From Pseudanabaena sp. PCC 7367 (GTDB lineage Bacteria; Cyanobacteriota; Cyanobacteriia; Pseudanabaenales; Pseudanabaenaceae): 64,000 bases of DNA. The notes under the pieces are model-generated. The model was not told the DNA's origin. It saw only the letters and a list, made by a program, of their open reading frames with translations, and searched no databases. The position numbers were made by a program, and so were the translations under genes. The stretch lies in NCBI RefSeq assembly GCF_000317065.1, contig NC_019701.1, forward strand, positions 248,001 to 312,000, in the 5' to 3' direction. This document shows positions 30,321 through 39,985 of the stretch, one piece after another; the first letter of the stretch is position 1, and every line of letters starts with the position of its first letter.

Positions 30321-32330
30321 ATGAGTAGTTGGGAGCGTGGTGCAGGGCTAGTGCTTGCTTCTGTTGTTATAGCAGCATTTATCGTTTTTATTTTTTTTCC
30401 ACCTGAATTAAGCGGAGCAACCCTTGCTGTAATTAGATTTCTTGCTGCAATTTCAGCAGCATTATCTGCTTATCTATTTGTCGGGGACTTTTATGCGGAG
30501 GGAAAATTACCTTTCTCTAAACTACAAGTGAGGGCTACAGGTGCATTTGCTGCATTTGTTTTAGTGCTTTTACTCTTTTATTACTCTTTAGACCCAAGTG
30601 AAGAGAAACCTACAGCCCCAATAACTTCTAAGCAATATACTGCTAGTAATGATTATCTTTTATCCGTTTTATCTGTAATAAAACCTAGCTTCGAAAATCC
30701 CTTAGTAAAAAAAACTTTGAATGAAGCTTTAGAGGTTGATAGTATTCCTTACGTTTATGCAGCAAGTCCTGTCTTTAAGACTGTTGAACAATTCGTACTT
30801 GAAACCGGAAATAAGGAAAATCTTGATAGTTATCTAAATAATGCCGTGGTTGTTTACGATAGGAGGTATAGCTCAAGTAAAACAAGTGAAGGTAAAATTT
30901 ACAATAATTACGAAAGTGGCAAAACAGAGGTGACAAAAGTAGATGTTAACGAAAGTGAGGATGAATTTTTTAATAGAAAGCGGTTCAGTGGTCATAATGA
31001 TGCAGGGTTCTACTTTGCACCGGTAATATCGAATATTCAAACCTCGTTAGAGGATAGTAAATATACTACTTTCTTATCTTACCTGGATTCAGAGAGACGA
31101 ACTCATGGTTTAAGCGGAGAAATATTCCAGTTCCCAAAACTTGGGAGTATTAGTGATTTAGATTTAACTGATAGTTATTGGAGCAAAAGGTTAGGTTGGA
31201 TTAAAGGCATTATAAGCAACAATCCAGATGTTCGTGGATTTCTGTCTTTCTCTCATCCATACACTTTAGAATTAACAAATTTCTATAGAGGCTGCAACTT
31301 AGAAACATATCGTATTACAAAACAAACACCACTACCTTATATTAAGTTTGTAGATATAACTAATAAACGTCAAAGAACAGTCAAAATAGAAGAGATAAGA
31401 TACAAGCAGATTGAAGCAATACCTCATAAATTAACTCCTGTAGAGAATAGGGTAGTATTATTTGATGGTTTACCAGAACTAACAAATGAGATAAATTTCA
31501 ATCTTGAACCTGGTAAGCATTTTTGGATTCCTATTGAGTTTGGATTTGATACACAGTCTCATTTAGTCGAATTAAAAGATTCATATTCCAAAGGCTTAGA
31601 GAGTGCTAGTCAAGAGGATTTAGGAAACCTCATTTCAAACAGAGTCTTTATTTCAAGAAAAGTGCAAGATAGTGTCAGAATCTCTCTTGGCCGTGGTAGT
31701 GCACCATTAACAAGTGAAGAAGCTCAAGAATTAAGCAACAGCTTATTCAAAGAAGTTTACTTTGATAAAGAGTTTGTAAATCAGACGCAGTCTAGAGACG
31801 AGTTGCTAGATTCAATCCCTAAGAGGTTTGCGGTTGGATCAATTTTAGACATAAGTACATTAAAAGTAGATGGAAAAAAAATCAAGATAGATCCCCCTGC
31901 AAATGAACCTCCTGTATATATTTCACAGCTTTTCAGGGGTGGAAGCTGCCCTTTTTTAGTCACCTTTAACCATAAGGCTCAAAAGCTTGAGTTGGGAACG
32001 GTTTTGTATGGTTTAAAAGACAAATCACTACAAAAGACAGAACTACACTCACTAGGTAGAGGTGTCTCGAGATTTAGAATTGAAGAAAGAGAACCCGAAA
32101 TTTCCTATATAGATTCCCTCTCTGTCATTTATACAGAGCCTGCAACGGGTGATTCACTAGAAAAGGTTTACCCTCTTCCAGAATTAGAAAGTATTGATGA
32201 GCAGTACCTAGTGCTTAAACAGGGTGAGTCATTTGAAGTTGATATCGACAGTCTAATACCTAAAAATGCAACTGAGCTTCAACTAAAAATAAATGGCTAC
32301 TACGAGGTTTTGGGGCAAAACAATGACTGA
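30321..32330 (+). CDS. Unknown membrane protein, probably acquired
   Basis: This is a 669-residue protein with three N-terminal hydrophobic segments (about 7-27, 33-55 and 72-90); the rest is soluble. The motif AISAALSAYLFVGDFYAEGKLP followed by VRATGAFAAFVLVLLLF recalls small membrane modules found in front of varied effector or signalling domains, but I cannot name the soluble part. A Gly-Cys pair in RGCNLETYRI and another Cys in GGSCPF are present. The gene is AT-rich and free of CGATCG over about 2 kb, unlike its neighbours. An AAGGA precedes the ATG directly. It stands alone. Confidence 0.75.
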   Translation: MSSWERGAGLVLASVVIAAFIVFIFFPPELSGATLAVIRFLAAISAALSAYLFVGDFYAEGKLPFSKLQVRATGAFAAFVLVLLLFYYSLDPSEEKPTAPITSKQYTASNDYLLSVLSVIKPSFENPLVKKTLNEALEVDSIPYVYAASPVFKTVEQFVLETGNKENLDSYLNNAVVVYDRRYSSSKTSEGKIYNNYESGKTEVTKVDVNESEDEFFNRKRFSGHNDAGFYFAPVISNIQTSLEDSKYTTFLSYLDSERRTHGLSGEIFQFPKLGSISDLDLTDSYWSKRLGWIKGIISNNPDVRGFLSFSHPYTLELTNFYRGCNLETYRITKQTPLPYIKFVDITNKRQRTVKIEEIRYKQIEAIPHKLTPVENRVVLFDGLPELTNEINFNLEPGKHFWIPIEFGFDTQSHLVELKDSYSKGLESASQEDLGNLISNRVFISRKVQDSVRISLGRGSAPLTSEEAQELSNSLFKEVYFDKEFVNQTQSRDELLDSIPKRFAVGSILDISTLKVDGKKIKIDPPANEPPVYISQLFRGGSCPFLVTFNHKAQKLELGTVLYGLKDKSLQKTELHSLGRGVSRFRIEEREPEISYIDSLSVIYTEPATGDSLEKVYPLPELESIDEQYLVLKQGESFEVDIDSLIPKNATELQLKINGYYEVLGQNND

Positions 32331-33058
32331 TTTAAGCTATTTTGCTGATACAGCTCTCTGCGATAAATAAGTTAAATTTAAATTAGTGAGTACGCTAAAA
32401 ATTTAGCTGAGCCAATAATTCAACAAATTCAGTTGAGGGGAATAGGCTCTTGAGTTCGGTGGACAAGCTGGACTCCAGGTTGAAAAGCGGTTGTTTTTTG
32501 CTTAAGCAATTTAAGTAATCAGTTTGTTTATTGATCAGCGCTAAGTAAACATCAGAAAAGTATTTGGGCACGGGCATAATTACGGCATAACTTAAGTTGA
32601 CATAGGATTGGCTTTAGTTAATTAAAGACCACAAAACCGATCGATTAGTTGGGGTAGCGATCGCTAACCTTTTTACTCCTAGCTTGTAAACCTGGCTTAG
32701 GCGATCAACACGTTGGCATGGGCTAATTTCAAGTCATATATTTATTTATAGACTTTTGTGATGTATTTTTTGCACGGCCCTTCTAAGGACAGGTAGAGGC
32801 AGGTTTAAAAATACGCCAGGGTTTTAGGAATCTAGTCAGACAGGCTAGAACTATAGCCAGGATGGTTAATTAATTTACAGTCAGTCAGTCAGTCAGCCAG
32901 CCAGTGCAAGATTCTCGGTCTGATCAATTAACTGCATCATTTTTATGAAGAGAAGAACTAGAGCCTGTGGGCATTTAGTTCCGGGTGGCTAAGACCGGTT
33001 TGGGCGATCGATAGAGCCTGAATCAATCAGTTTAGTACCGCAAATTCAGGAAGGGAAC
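32331..33058. other. Long intergenic region
   Basis: These 728 bases hold a possible 60-codon minus-strand gene (listed separately), one HIP1 site near 32659 and a GTCA/GCCA tetranucleotide run (CAGTCAGTCAGTCAGTCAGC, near 32880-32906). The switch from the HIP1-free gene at 30.3-32.3 kb back to HIP1-containing sequence occurs here. No transposase remnant is visible. Confidence 0.4.
32395..32577 (-). CDS. Possible small protein of 60 residues
   Basis: The frame encodes a 60-residue, soluble-looking peptide with a balanced composition (starts MPVPKYFSDVYLALINKQ). It has no clear ribosome binding site and no relative I recognise. It could be a remnant of a longer gene at the edge of the acquired segment. 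Low confidence. Confidence 0.3.
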   Translation of the reverse strand: MPVPKYFSDVYLALINKQTDYLNCLSKKQPLFNLESSLSTELKSLFPSTEFVELLAQLNF

Positions 33059-33595
33059 ATGACATCACAGCAACAGCTCTTGGATCAAATCGATCGCGTT
33101 TTGAGCACCAAACTACGTCAAACACCAGCGATCGTGGCCGACAGTAGGTATTTGATGATGCTGGCTAAAACCTGGCCTTCGACTAAGTTTTCGGTTTCAA
33201 TCCATGACAACGATAGCGCGTTGACGAAAACCGATAATTCGCTGCAACTGGTGAAAGAAAATTTACAAAAGCTACGCCAGCAATTAGTAAAAACTAATGG
33301 TAGTGAGCTTGATCCCAGTGCTGGGCAAGAAGCGCAGGAGATTAATAATCAGTCTGAATTTAATTCTGGGCGATCGCAGATGCCGCCGTTGGAGAGCATT
33401 TTACAGGTGGTGTTGTCTTACTATGGCCTGGAAAAGACCATAGACGGGTTAGCAAAGCTGGTGGAAAAAGATGCCAAAGCAGCGTTAAAATTACCAACCC
33501 CGAATAAATATTTAGTCAGGCGTTGCCTGTCCCAGAGTTTGCGAATGGCTCATGCTAATTCAATGCTGGTGGGTTCACTTGTCGATACTGAGTAG
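33059..33595 (+). CDS. Hypothetical protein
   Basis: This 178-residue soluble protein has no signal or membrane segment. The N-terminal 85 residues and C-terminal 60 residues look helical. In between is a polar stretch (about 85-115) rich in Asn, Ser, Gln and Glu, similar to the low-complexity inserts of other genes here. An AGGGAAC lies just ahead of the ATG, consistent with a ribosome binding site. I do not recognise the family. It is convergent with menF. Confidence 0.65.
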   Translation: MTSQQQLLDQIDRVLSTKLRQTPAIVADSRYLMMLAKTWPSTKFSVSIHDNDSALTKTDNSLQLVKENLQKLRQQLVKTNGSELDPSAGQEAQEINNQSEFNSGRSQMPPLESILQVVLSYYGLEKTIDGLAKLVEKDAKAALKLPTPNKYLVRRCLSQSLRMAHANSMLVGSLVDTE

Positions 33596-33672
33596 GTCTG
33601 TCGTTGGCTGATCAAGTTCGAGCAGTTTTGCACAGTAAGGATGCTGTCAATAGAATCATCCAAACATAAACG

Positions 33673-35481
33673 CTAATTCTCAATGCCCAAGGCCTTAAAC
33701 AGGGCATCAAACTTAATTTTGGTTTCGCCCAATTCCGCATCAAACTTAGAATCAGCCACGATCCCTGCCCCCGCATATAGCCGCGCCTGGTTGCCATCTA
33801 GATAGCCAGACCTGATCCCAACTGCAAATGCGCCTTCACCATCACCATTAACCCAGCCGATCGGTGCGGCATACCAACCCCGATCGCACTTTTCCAGCGA
33901 TTGCATCACCTCGATCGCCACCTGCCGAGGTTCACCGCCCACCGCCGCCGTGGGGTGTAATTGCCCCAAGATATCAAATGCCACGAACCAATCATCCACA
34001 TTCAATTTGGCCGCGATCGGTGTATGTAGATGCTGCACATTAGAGAGCTTTAGCAATTGCGGCGATCGAATTGGTTCAAGCTCGGCTCCCAGATGACCCA
34101 GGCGATCGCAAATCGATTTAACTACAATCCGGTGCTCACTCAGGTCTTTACTACTACGAAGGAGCCGATCGCCCATTTCTTGATCTTGGTCTGGAGAGTT
34201 ACTCCGCCCGGTTGAACCAGCCACCGCGCCACTTTTGAGCTGCAACTGCTCTTCTTCATGCTCAAATTGCAATAACAATTCGGGCGTAGCCCCCAGGAAA
34301 GTGGCTTGACCACCAAAATTAATCGCAAAGTTAATACATTCAGGATAGCTTTGGCGCAACGAATCCAGCACTAAATTTGGCTCAAATTGATCGGCTACCC
34401 TCAGCTCCAATGCGCGAGTTAGCACCACCTTATCCAGCTTTCCGGCCTTAATTTCACCTACTGCTTGTTTAACTGCATCAGTCCAGGGGCGATCGCCATT
34501 AATCTCATTAATTTCCAGTAGCTTGGGGGAATGGCGGCGATTCTGTTCTATGTTTTGAGCTAGAATTTGATCTTGAGATAGAATTTGATCCTGAGCTAAA
34601 GTCTGATCTTGAGCTAAAGTCTGATGAAGACTGCCGATCGCAGGATTAAATTTGGAGCTATTATCTCGACTCTTCTGATCTCGACCAGAGCGATTGAATT
34701 GAACTGGTTGAACCGATTGAGCTGGTGGAGTTCCTTGGTTGCTTGCTGGTGCTGGGAATAATTCAACCTGGGTAACCTGGGAGGCAGTATTGCGATCGAT
34801 TAATCGCATTGGTGGTTCTAGATTCGCTGGGCGATCGCCTGTTAAATCCTGAGCTTGATTGCCAATCACCTCTTTTTTTAGAACATTATAAACATCAGTC
34901 AGTTCAGCCTCAATTTGCTGCGGTTGGTCATTGGCGCAAATGCAAGAATTGATCGCCAGGGTACAAAGATTTGCGGTTTTGCGAAGTAGCCACCGGGGCA
35001 CAAATAATCTAGCGGTGGGGAAATCTGGCCAGGTTTGGTGCATGGGGCGATCGTAGAAGCTAAATCCACCCACAATATATGGCTTGAGGGGCTGACAATT
35101 GGGCTGGCCGCCCACCACTGCATCGCTGAGCCACTGTCTGCTCCATTCCCTCGATCGCCTAAAACGATCATGATCATGCTCCTGCTCAGTCGTTAGATCT
35201 GGCTCAGCCGCTGCGGTTGATATCACCTGTGGCAAGACTAAAATCATGCCACCCGCTGCGATCGCCAAATTTTGCTGCGGTTGCTCCCAATAAAATCGAT
35301 ACTGACCGGCTTGGCATTTTTGACCAAGGAAAAATAATGGATCAACTTCCTGCCAAGCATAGGAATAAGAGAGTATTAGCGACCGTCCAAGATTCTGGGC
35401 TTTGGCGATCGCACCCTCGATCAAATCTTGCAAGGAAGGAGAATTAGTCTTAAGGTCGGCATTTCTGAGCTCTAGATGCAT
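33673..35481 (-). CDS. menF: Isochorismate synthase
   Basis: This enzyme converts chorismate to isochorismate, the first committed step of phylloquinone synthesis in cyanobacteria. The C-terminal 270 residues form the chorismate-binding fold: KLDKVVLTRAL, FLGATPELLL, LKSGAVAGSTGRS, HRIVVKSICDRL, then LHPTAAVGGEPR and GWYAAPIGWVNGDGEGAFAVGIRS near the end. The N-terminal half contains a low-complexity region (about 215-325) including four QDQ(T/I)LA hexapeptides, which makes the protein (602 residues) longer than usual for MenF. No other men gene is in the window. Confidence 0.92.
   Translation of the reverse strand: MHLELRNADLKTNSPSLQDLIEGAIAKAQNLGRSLILSYSYAWQEVDPLFFLGQKCQAGQYRFYWEQPQQNLAIAAGGMILVLPQVISTAAAEPDLTTEQEHDHDRFRRSREWSRQWLSDAVVGGQPNCQPLKPYIVGGFSFYDRPMHQTWPDFPTARLFVPRWLLRKTANLCTLAINSCICANDQPQQIEAELTDVYNVLKKEVIGNQAQDLTGDRPANLEPPMRLIDRNTASQVTQVELFPAPASNQGTPPAQSVQPVQFNRSGRDQKSRDNSSKFNPAIGSLHQTLAQDQTLAQDQILSQDQILAQNIEQNRRHSPKLLEINEINGDRPWTDAVKQAVGEIKAGKLDKVVLTRALELRVADQFEPNLVLDSLRQSYPECINFAINFGGQATFLGATPELLLQFEHEEEQLQLKSGAVAGSTGRSNSPDQDQEMGDRLLRSSKDLSEHRIVVKSICDRLGHLGAELEPIRSPQLLKLSNVQHLHTPIAAKLNVDDWFVAFDILGQLHPTAAVGGEPRQVAIEVMQSLEKCDRGWYAAPIGWVNGDGEGAFAVGIRSGYLDGNQARLYAGAGIVADSKFDAELGETKIKFDALFKALGIEN
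34555..34626 (-). repeat. 18-bp tandem repeat in menF
   Basis: Four 18-bp units (34555, 34573, 34591, 34609) encode the hexapeptide pattern QDQ-T/I-L-A/S in the linker between the two halves of MenF. Units 1-2 and 3-4 form pairs, which suggests stepwise duplication. Confidence 0.88.
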
Positions 35482-35734
35482 AACTTATATTCTAATAGCT
35501 CAGCGCGAATCATTGCCGTTTATCTCTATAGGTTTATATTTCCGTTTATTTCCTGATCCTGGTGCTGCCAAACCTATGTTCAAAAGATCTTGGCAATGCT
35601 TAATTCACTGTAAATGGCGATCGCTTAAGTACCCTAATTGCAACCTAAGCGATTACTTTTCAAACGATTACTTTTCATCAAACAGGCATTATATATTGAC
35701 ATAGCATTTATTCAGCAGACTAAGGTTACTGCGG

Positions 35735-36358
35735 CTATTTTGCTTGCCAATACTGACGATAGGCTAATTCCAGCGCATTGCCTGCCCGCCTAAATATTTT
35801 TACCTGGCCAGCATGTAAAGCCATAAACAAACGTTGGAAAGCCAGGGTAAAGATCGCTACTACTAAGCCCGTAGCTGTAGAGACTAAAGCCTGACCAATT
35901 CCCTGGGTTAAGTTTTGGGTTTGGCTATTGCTGACGATCTCTCCCAGTTGAATCGAGCTAAAGGATTGAATCAGCCCCAGCACAGTACCCAACAATCCCA
36001 GCAATGGTGATAGAGCCACCACTGATTCCAATAGCTTTTCATAGCGCAACATGGCTGATAATTCTTGGTCAGCAGCACTCTCAAGCGCCAATTGGAACAA
36101 ATCTGGTTCCGGTTTAATTAGAGCCAGCGGGGCATAGAGAAATCGTCCGATCGCTGAGTTGGTGGCAGACTTGGCAATTTCAGCAGCAGCGGGGAAGTCC
36201 TTGGCCGCGATCGCTAATATCTCAGTGACAATCTGCTGCTCTTGGCGCAATAAATTAGCCCAGAACCAACAACGCTGGACGATCGCCGCCGCCGCCATAG
36301 CCGAAAGTGCCATCAGCGGCCACATCACTGCACCACCAGCCAGAAATAGCTCTTGCAT
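35735..36358 (-). CDS. MotA/TolQ/ExbB proton-channel family protein
   Basis: This is an inner-membrane protein of about 207 residues, started at the ATG at 36358; a GTG three codons upstream is the alternative. It has the family layout: first helix (about 8-26), a cytoplasmic domain with SAMLRYEKLLESVVALSPLLGLLGTVLGLIQSF (second helix, about 115-140) and a third helix (LVSTATGLVVAIFTLAFQRL). The P-L-L-G-L-L-G-T-V and T-A-T-G-L patterns are hallmark. ExbB/TolQ proteins need an ExbD/TolR partner to couple the proton gradient to an outer-membrane receptor; none is adjacent here. Confidence 0.88.
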   Translation of the reverse strand: MQELFLAGGAVMWPLMALSAMAAAAIVQRCWFWANLLRQEQQIVTEILAIAAKDFPAAAEIAKSATNSAIGRFLYAPLALIKPEPDLFQLALESAADQELSAMLRYEKLLESVVALSPLLGLLGTVLGLIQSFSSIQLGEIVSNSQTQNLTQGIGQALVSTATGLVVAIFTLAFQRLFMALHAGQVKIFRRAGNALELAYRQYWQAK

Positions 36359-37299
36359 CCTAATCACTTATCCCCACTTAGCAGCGAACGCTAATATTTT
36401 AGCCTTTTCAGTTTTAGGCAAAGTTTTTATATAAGCGTTAAATTCGATTGCCAGAAATTGTAGATAGATACTAATATTTGTAGGTAGTGGGTACTTAAAA
36501 CAATCAACTTTTCTAGATGCAAGCCATAAGGCTTAAGCCAAAAGTCTATCTAGTTGTCTTAGTTTCTTTCCTATGTTGCTAAGGACTGCAAGGGGGGCGA
36601 GAGCCTATTTTAGTTAGTTCTTAAATATTCGATTATCAACCATAAATTTGATTCATAGCTAAGTGATGGGAGTTCCCAGATCTATTTCAAATCTTAGTGT
36701 TGAGCCTGAATCTAATTAGGGCGGGATTTAAGCAAACAGGAATCTTAGATATATAGATATCGTAAGTATCTAAACTTACTGAATTCTCATGTTCTGTAGA
36801 TGGGATTATATCAATTTATGTTTTATGTTTAAATTTTGCCATCGAGATGGGGGCGATCGTTGGTAGATATGGTCTACATGAGTCCAATCGGGGAATCAAA
36901 ATTAATTACACATCCGAATAATTCATTGCTTTAGTAGTTTTGCTCAAAACCTTTGGGCACCTAAAGCTACCATGTGTGGCGGATATTTTAGCCCCTTAGC
37001 GGGTTAGGCCAATTAGCGTTTGGAATATTCGTGATGCTTAGAACCTTAATTGCGTCTTGCGTTCGATCGCCCTGAATTATCCCCACAACCGCTTGTAGTT
37101 GATCACAAAGTTAATGGCCAAGGGCTAATGCGATCGAAGCCTATTATGTCAAATCTAAATATCTCACCAAGCCTAGATTTAAATAGCTAAGCGATTTAGT
37201 AAGCGCTAATTGCTTGGTTGTAAACCTGGCGTATTGAGAACCAAAACAAAAACTAATTACTAAATAATCACAAATTATTGAGGAGTGAAATAGGAGCAG
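36359..37299. other. Long divergent intergenic region
   Basis: About 940 bases carry no gene I can support. They contain several inverted repeats: AAGCC-ATAA-GGCTT (36521-36534) overlapping the palindrome GGCTTAAGCC (36530-36539), GTAAGT-N6-ACTTAC (36762-36779) and GTAGA-N5-TCTAC (36863-36877). Two HIP1-like CGATCG sites lie between 36850 and 37140. The 3' end carries two purine-rich stretches (GAGGAG and AGGAG) before the ATG at 37300. A non-coding RNA or a long 5' leader is possible. Confidence 0.4.
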
Positions 37300-38688
37300 A
37301 TGGCAGTAAATTTTTTCTTGAATAAAGAAGGTGAGATCGATCCAGGTGTTAGCCAGCGATCGGTCGTTCCCGGTGATTTAGTCACATACAACATCGGGGT
37401 GATCAATACCGGTGACATGGATGCAACCAATGTTACCATTTCCGATATTTTCCCGACAGAGCTAACCAATATCACGCCCCAGGCATCCAGTACAGTGCTT
37501 GGTTTGACTCCGATCGGCGATCTTGATTTTGGCTCTGCGGTCGGGAACACGTTTGCGGATGATGGTTTAACCCTGAGTCCAGGCGCGGGGATTTTCTATG
37601 TAATCGAAGCCACGGTGGCTGACTCTGCCTCGGTTGGGGCAACCATTTTTAACACGGTCAGCGTAGAGGCTGATATGGCTGAGCCGGCAACGTCAACCGA
37701 TGATAACTTTTTGGTGTCTGCCCCTGTAGATGGGGCTAGCCTGATGGTTAATAAATCTGCTGTTGACGGTGGCACCGTTCTACCCGGTGAGTTTGTAGAC
37801 TATACGATCGAAGTTGCTAACCTTGGCACTCAGGATACCAATAATGTCAGTATTTTTGATGACCTGCCACCGGAACTGCTAAATGCCCAGTGGACTATTT
37901 TTGGCGATGAGGGTGTGGAGCTGGCTAGTGGCACGGGCGATATTGATGTTACTGGGCTAACGATCACGGCTGGTGATACCATCACGGCCACGCTCTCGGC
38001 TCAGGTCGATTGTGATCTATCCAGTGGCACTATTCATAATACGGCCACTGCCTTTGATGCGGTCATCAGTGATACGAACCCAAGCAATAATACCGACGAT
38101 GACAGTAACTTCTCGATCGCTAGCACTTCACCGACCGTCAACCAATTCGGTAACTCATTCTTTGGCTCATTTAATCCTGATCTGATTATCGGCACCATGG
38201 CCAATGAGATTATGAATGGTAATGCTGGCGATGATAGTATTTTTGGCAGTGGCGGCATAGACAGGATCAATGGCAATCAAGGCGATGACTTCCTTAATGG
38301 TGGTTCAGGCAATGATGTCCTCAATGGTGGCGCAGGCAATGACACGCTCGAGGGTACTTGTACCTCTCTGGGAGTTGGCGAGATCGATCGCTTGACTGGT
38401 GGCGGTGGCGCTGGCGCAGATGTATTTGTGCTTGGATCTGAAGTAGGTGCTTACTATGTGGGCAATGGTGATGCAGACTTTGCCTACGTCTCTGATTTCC
38501 AATCTGGTGTAGATACGATCGTACTGAATGGGATGTTGGCAGACTATACCTTCATGCAAACCACTGCAAACAACATCAGTGGACAAGGGATCTTCAGGGA
38601 TGATGACCTGGTGGCGATCGTGCAACAGGGCATGGCAACCCCAGCTGACATCATGTTTGTGGGTGGTGACATGATGATGATTTTATAG
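37300..38688 (+). CDS. DUF11/RTX-repeat secreted protein
   Basis: This 462-residue acidic protein has no Sec signal peptide. Residues 10-135 and 145-275 are two DUF11-type beta domains (GDLVTYNIGVINTG, then GEFVDYTIEVANLGTQDTNNV). Residues 300-355 are hemolysin-type calcium-binding nonapeptides (NAGDDSIFG, NQGDDFLNGGSGNDVLNGGAGND). The C-terminus (GADVFVLGS, then DFQSGVDTIVLNG) is the usual type I secretion end of RTX proteins. It is probably exported by an ABC/HlyD/TolC machine and surface bound with Ca2+. Its own transporter is not nearby. Confidence 0.87.
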   Translation: MAVNFFLNKEGEIDPGVSQRSVVPGDLVTYNIGVINTGDMDATNVTISDIFPTELTNITPQASSTVLGLTPIGDLDFGSAVGNTFADDGLTLSPGAGIFYVIEATVADSASVGATIFNTVSVEADMAEPATSTDDNFLVSAPVDGASLMVNKSAVDGGTVLPGEFVDYTIEVANLGTQDTNNVSIFDDLPPELLNAQWTIFGDEGVELASGTGDIDVTGLTITAGDTITATLSAQVDCDLSSGTIHNTATAFDAVISDTNPSNNTDDDSNFSIASTSPTVNQFGNSFFGSFNPDLIIGTMANEIMNGNAGDDSIFGSGGIDRINGNQGDDFLNGGSGNDVLNGGAGNDTLEGTCTSLGVGEIDRLTGGGGAGADVFVLGSEVGAYYVGNGDADFAYVSDFQSGVDTIVLNGMLADYTFMQTTANNISGQGIFRDDDLVAIVQQGMATPADIMFVGGDMMMIL

Positions 38689-38855
38689 AACCCTGCGATC
38701 GAATCTGTCTAAACATCAACCTGGCAAATTTGTTTTTTTGCCCATAAGTTAATCTTCAATATTCTTCGATCAAAGCTTCTTGTCTTTATGGCAGGGGGCT
38801 TTTGTCGTGATCGCAGCATAATAATAGAAAATCATGATCAAAATATATCAATTAC

Positions 38856-39521
38856 TTACCATTTACGTGGTGGCGGGATATCAAAAAACTTGAGATAGAA
38901 AGCGCCCACAAAAAAGCCGCTAATATGCGCCAGATATGCCACCCCTGGCTGTCCCACGTCAGCCATAAAATGCAGCAAAACCTGCAAGGCGATCCAATAG
39001 CCCAGAAAAAAGATCGCCGGAATCCGCACCGTGGTAAAAAAGATCACGATCGGAATCAAGGTTACAATCTTGGCGCGGGGAAAGCGCACCACATAGGCTC
39101 CCATCACCCCAGCGATCGCCCCACTTGCCCCCACCACCGGAATTTCAGAACCTGGCCCGATCGCCGCCTGTGCCAGTCCCGCCACCAAACCACATACCAA
39201 GTAAAAACACAGAAAGCGGATATGGCCAAGTTGTTCTTCGACATTATTACCAAAAATCCACAGAAACCAGACATTGCCAAGCAGGTGTAAAACACCGCCA
39301 TGCAGAAACTGCGAACTGACCAGAGTGATCGCCTCAGCGGTTGGTCGCTTAAATAATTGCTGTGGGATTACCGCCCAATCGTCAAAGAATCTGATGACTA
39401 CCTCTGGTGCAGTTTGAAACAGATAAAATTCATAGCCAAAAATCAACACATTGGCCAGAATTAAGCCCCAGACAACCAAAGGCTTAGTTCGGGTGGGATT
39501 TTCATCATAAAGAGGGATCAT
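38856..39521 (-). CDS. Rhomboid-family intramembrane serine protease
   Basis: This is a 221-residue six-helix protein. The catalytic dyad is visible: Ser133 in GASGAIAG and His199 in YLAHISGF. The LHLLGNVWFLWIFG helix (78-91) carries the conserved His-x-x-x-Asn. A rhomboid would cleave membrane proteins within the bilayer; substrates are unknown. It is divergent from secA, 464 bases away. A GCATCCAGC duplication lies 10 bases upstream of the start. Confidence 0.92.
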   Translation of the reverse strand: MIPLYDENPTRTKPLVVWGLILANVLIFGYEFYLFQTAPEVVIRFFDDWAVIPQQLFKRPTAEAITLVSSQFLHGGVLHLLGNVWFLWIFGNNVEEQLGHIRFLCFYLVCGLVAGLAQAAIGPGSEIPVVGASGAIAGVMGAYVVRFPRAKIVTLIPIVIFFTTVRIPAIFFLGYWIALQVLLHFMADVGQPGVAYLAHISGFFVGAFYLKFFDIPPPRKW

Positions 39522-39985
39522 GGGGGCAGTGCATCCAGCGCATCCAGCGTATTAGTTGGGTAGATATAAATAGATTGAATAGGAAAGTAGTAAAAACCGT
39601 TACAAATTACTAACCAATCTAACCTCAGGTACTATAGAAATAGGGCTAAAGTCAGATTAAATAGTACATATCAATATTTTATTAAAATAATAATTAAAAG
39701 TTGACGTGAGATTAAATTCGAGTCAAGTGCGCGAGTAAGCATAGATTCTATTAAAATAGCCTCTGGTCGATCTGCATGTATGCTCGATCTGTACGATCCG
39801 TACGATATTGTACAAAGTTATTTATCAAGTGAGTTATTAAAACTGTCGTGCCAAGCCCCTGAACAAGTTGATTCGATCGCTTGTTGCAGTATTTGGACAA
39901 TCTCGATCCTAATCCGCACAATGCTCAACTATCTCCTCATTATTAATTAATATCCTAGGCTGTTAGCAAATACCTTTGACCACAT
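39522..39985. promoter_or_regulatory. Regulatory region upstream of secA with operator-like repeats
   Basis: The 464-base divergent spacer contains direct repeats TCGATCTG at 39767 and 39784 (17 bp apart) followed by GTACGAT at 39791 and 39800 and a GTAC at 39810. This clustering looks like a regulator-binding region about 180 bases ahead of secA, but no factor can be named. No clear -35/-10 pair is seen. Confidence 0.35.

Noticed and set aside
36863-36877. NtcA-like site GTA...TAC
   Set aside because: The spacer is nine bases, not the eight required for the GTA-N8-TAC consensus.
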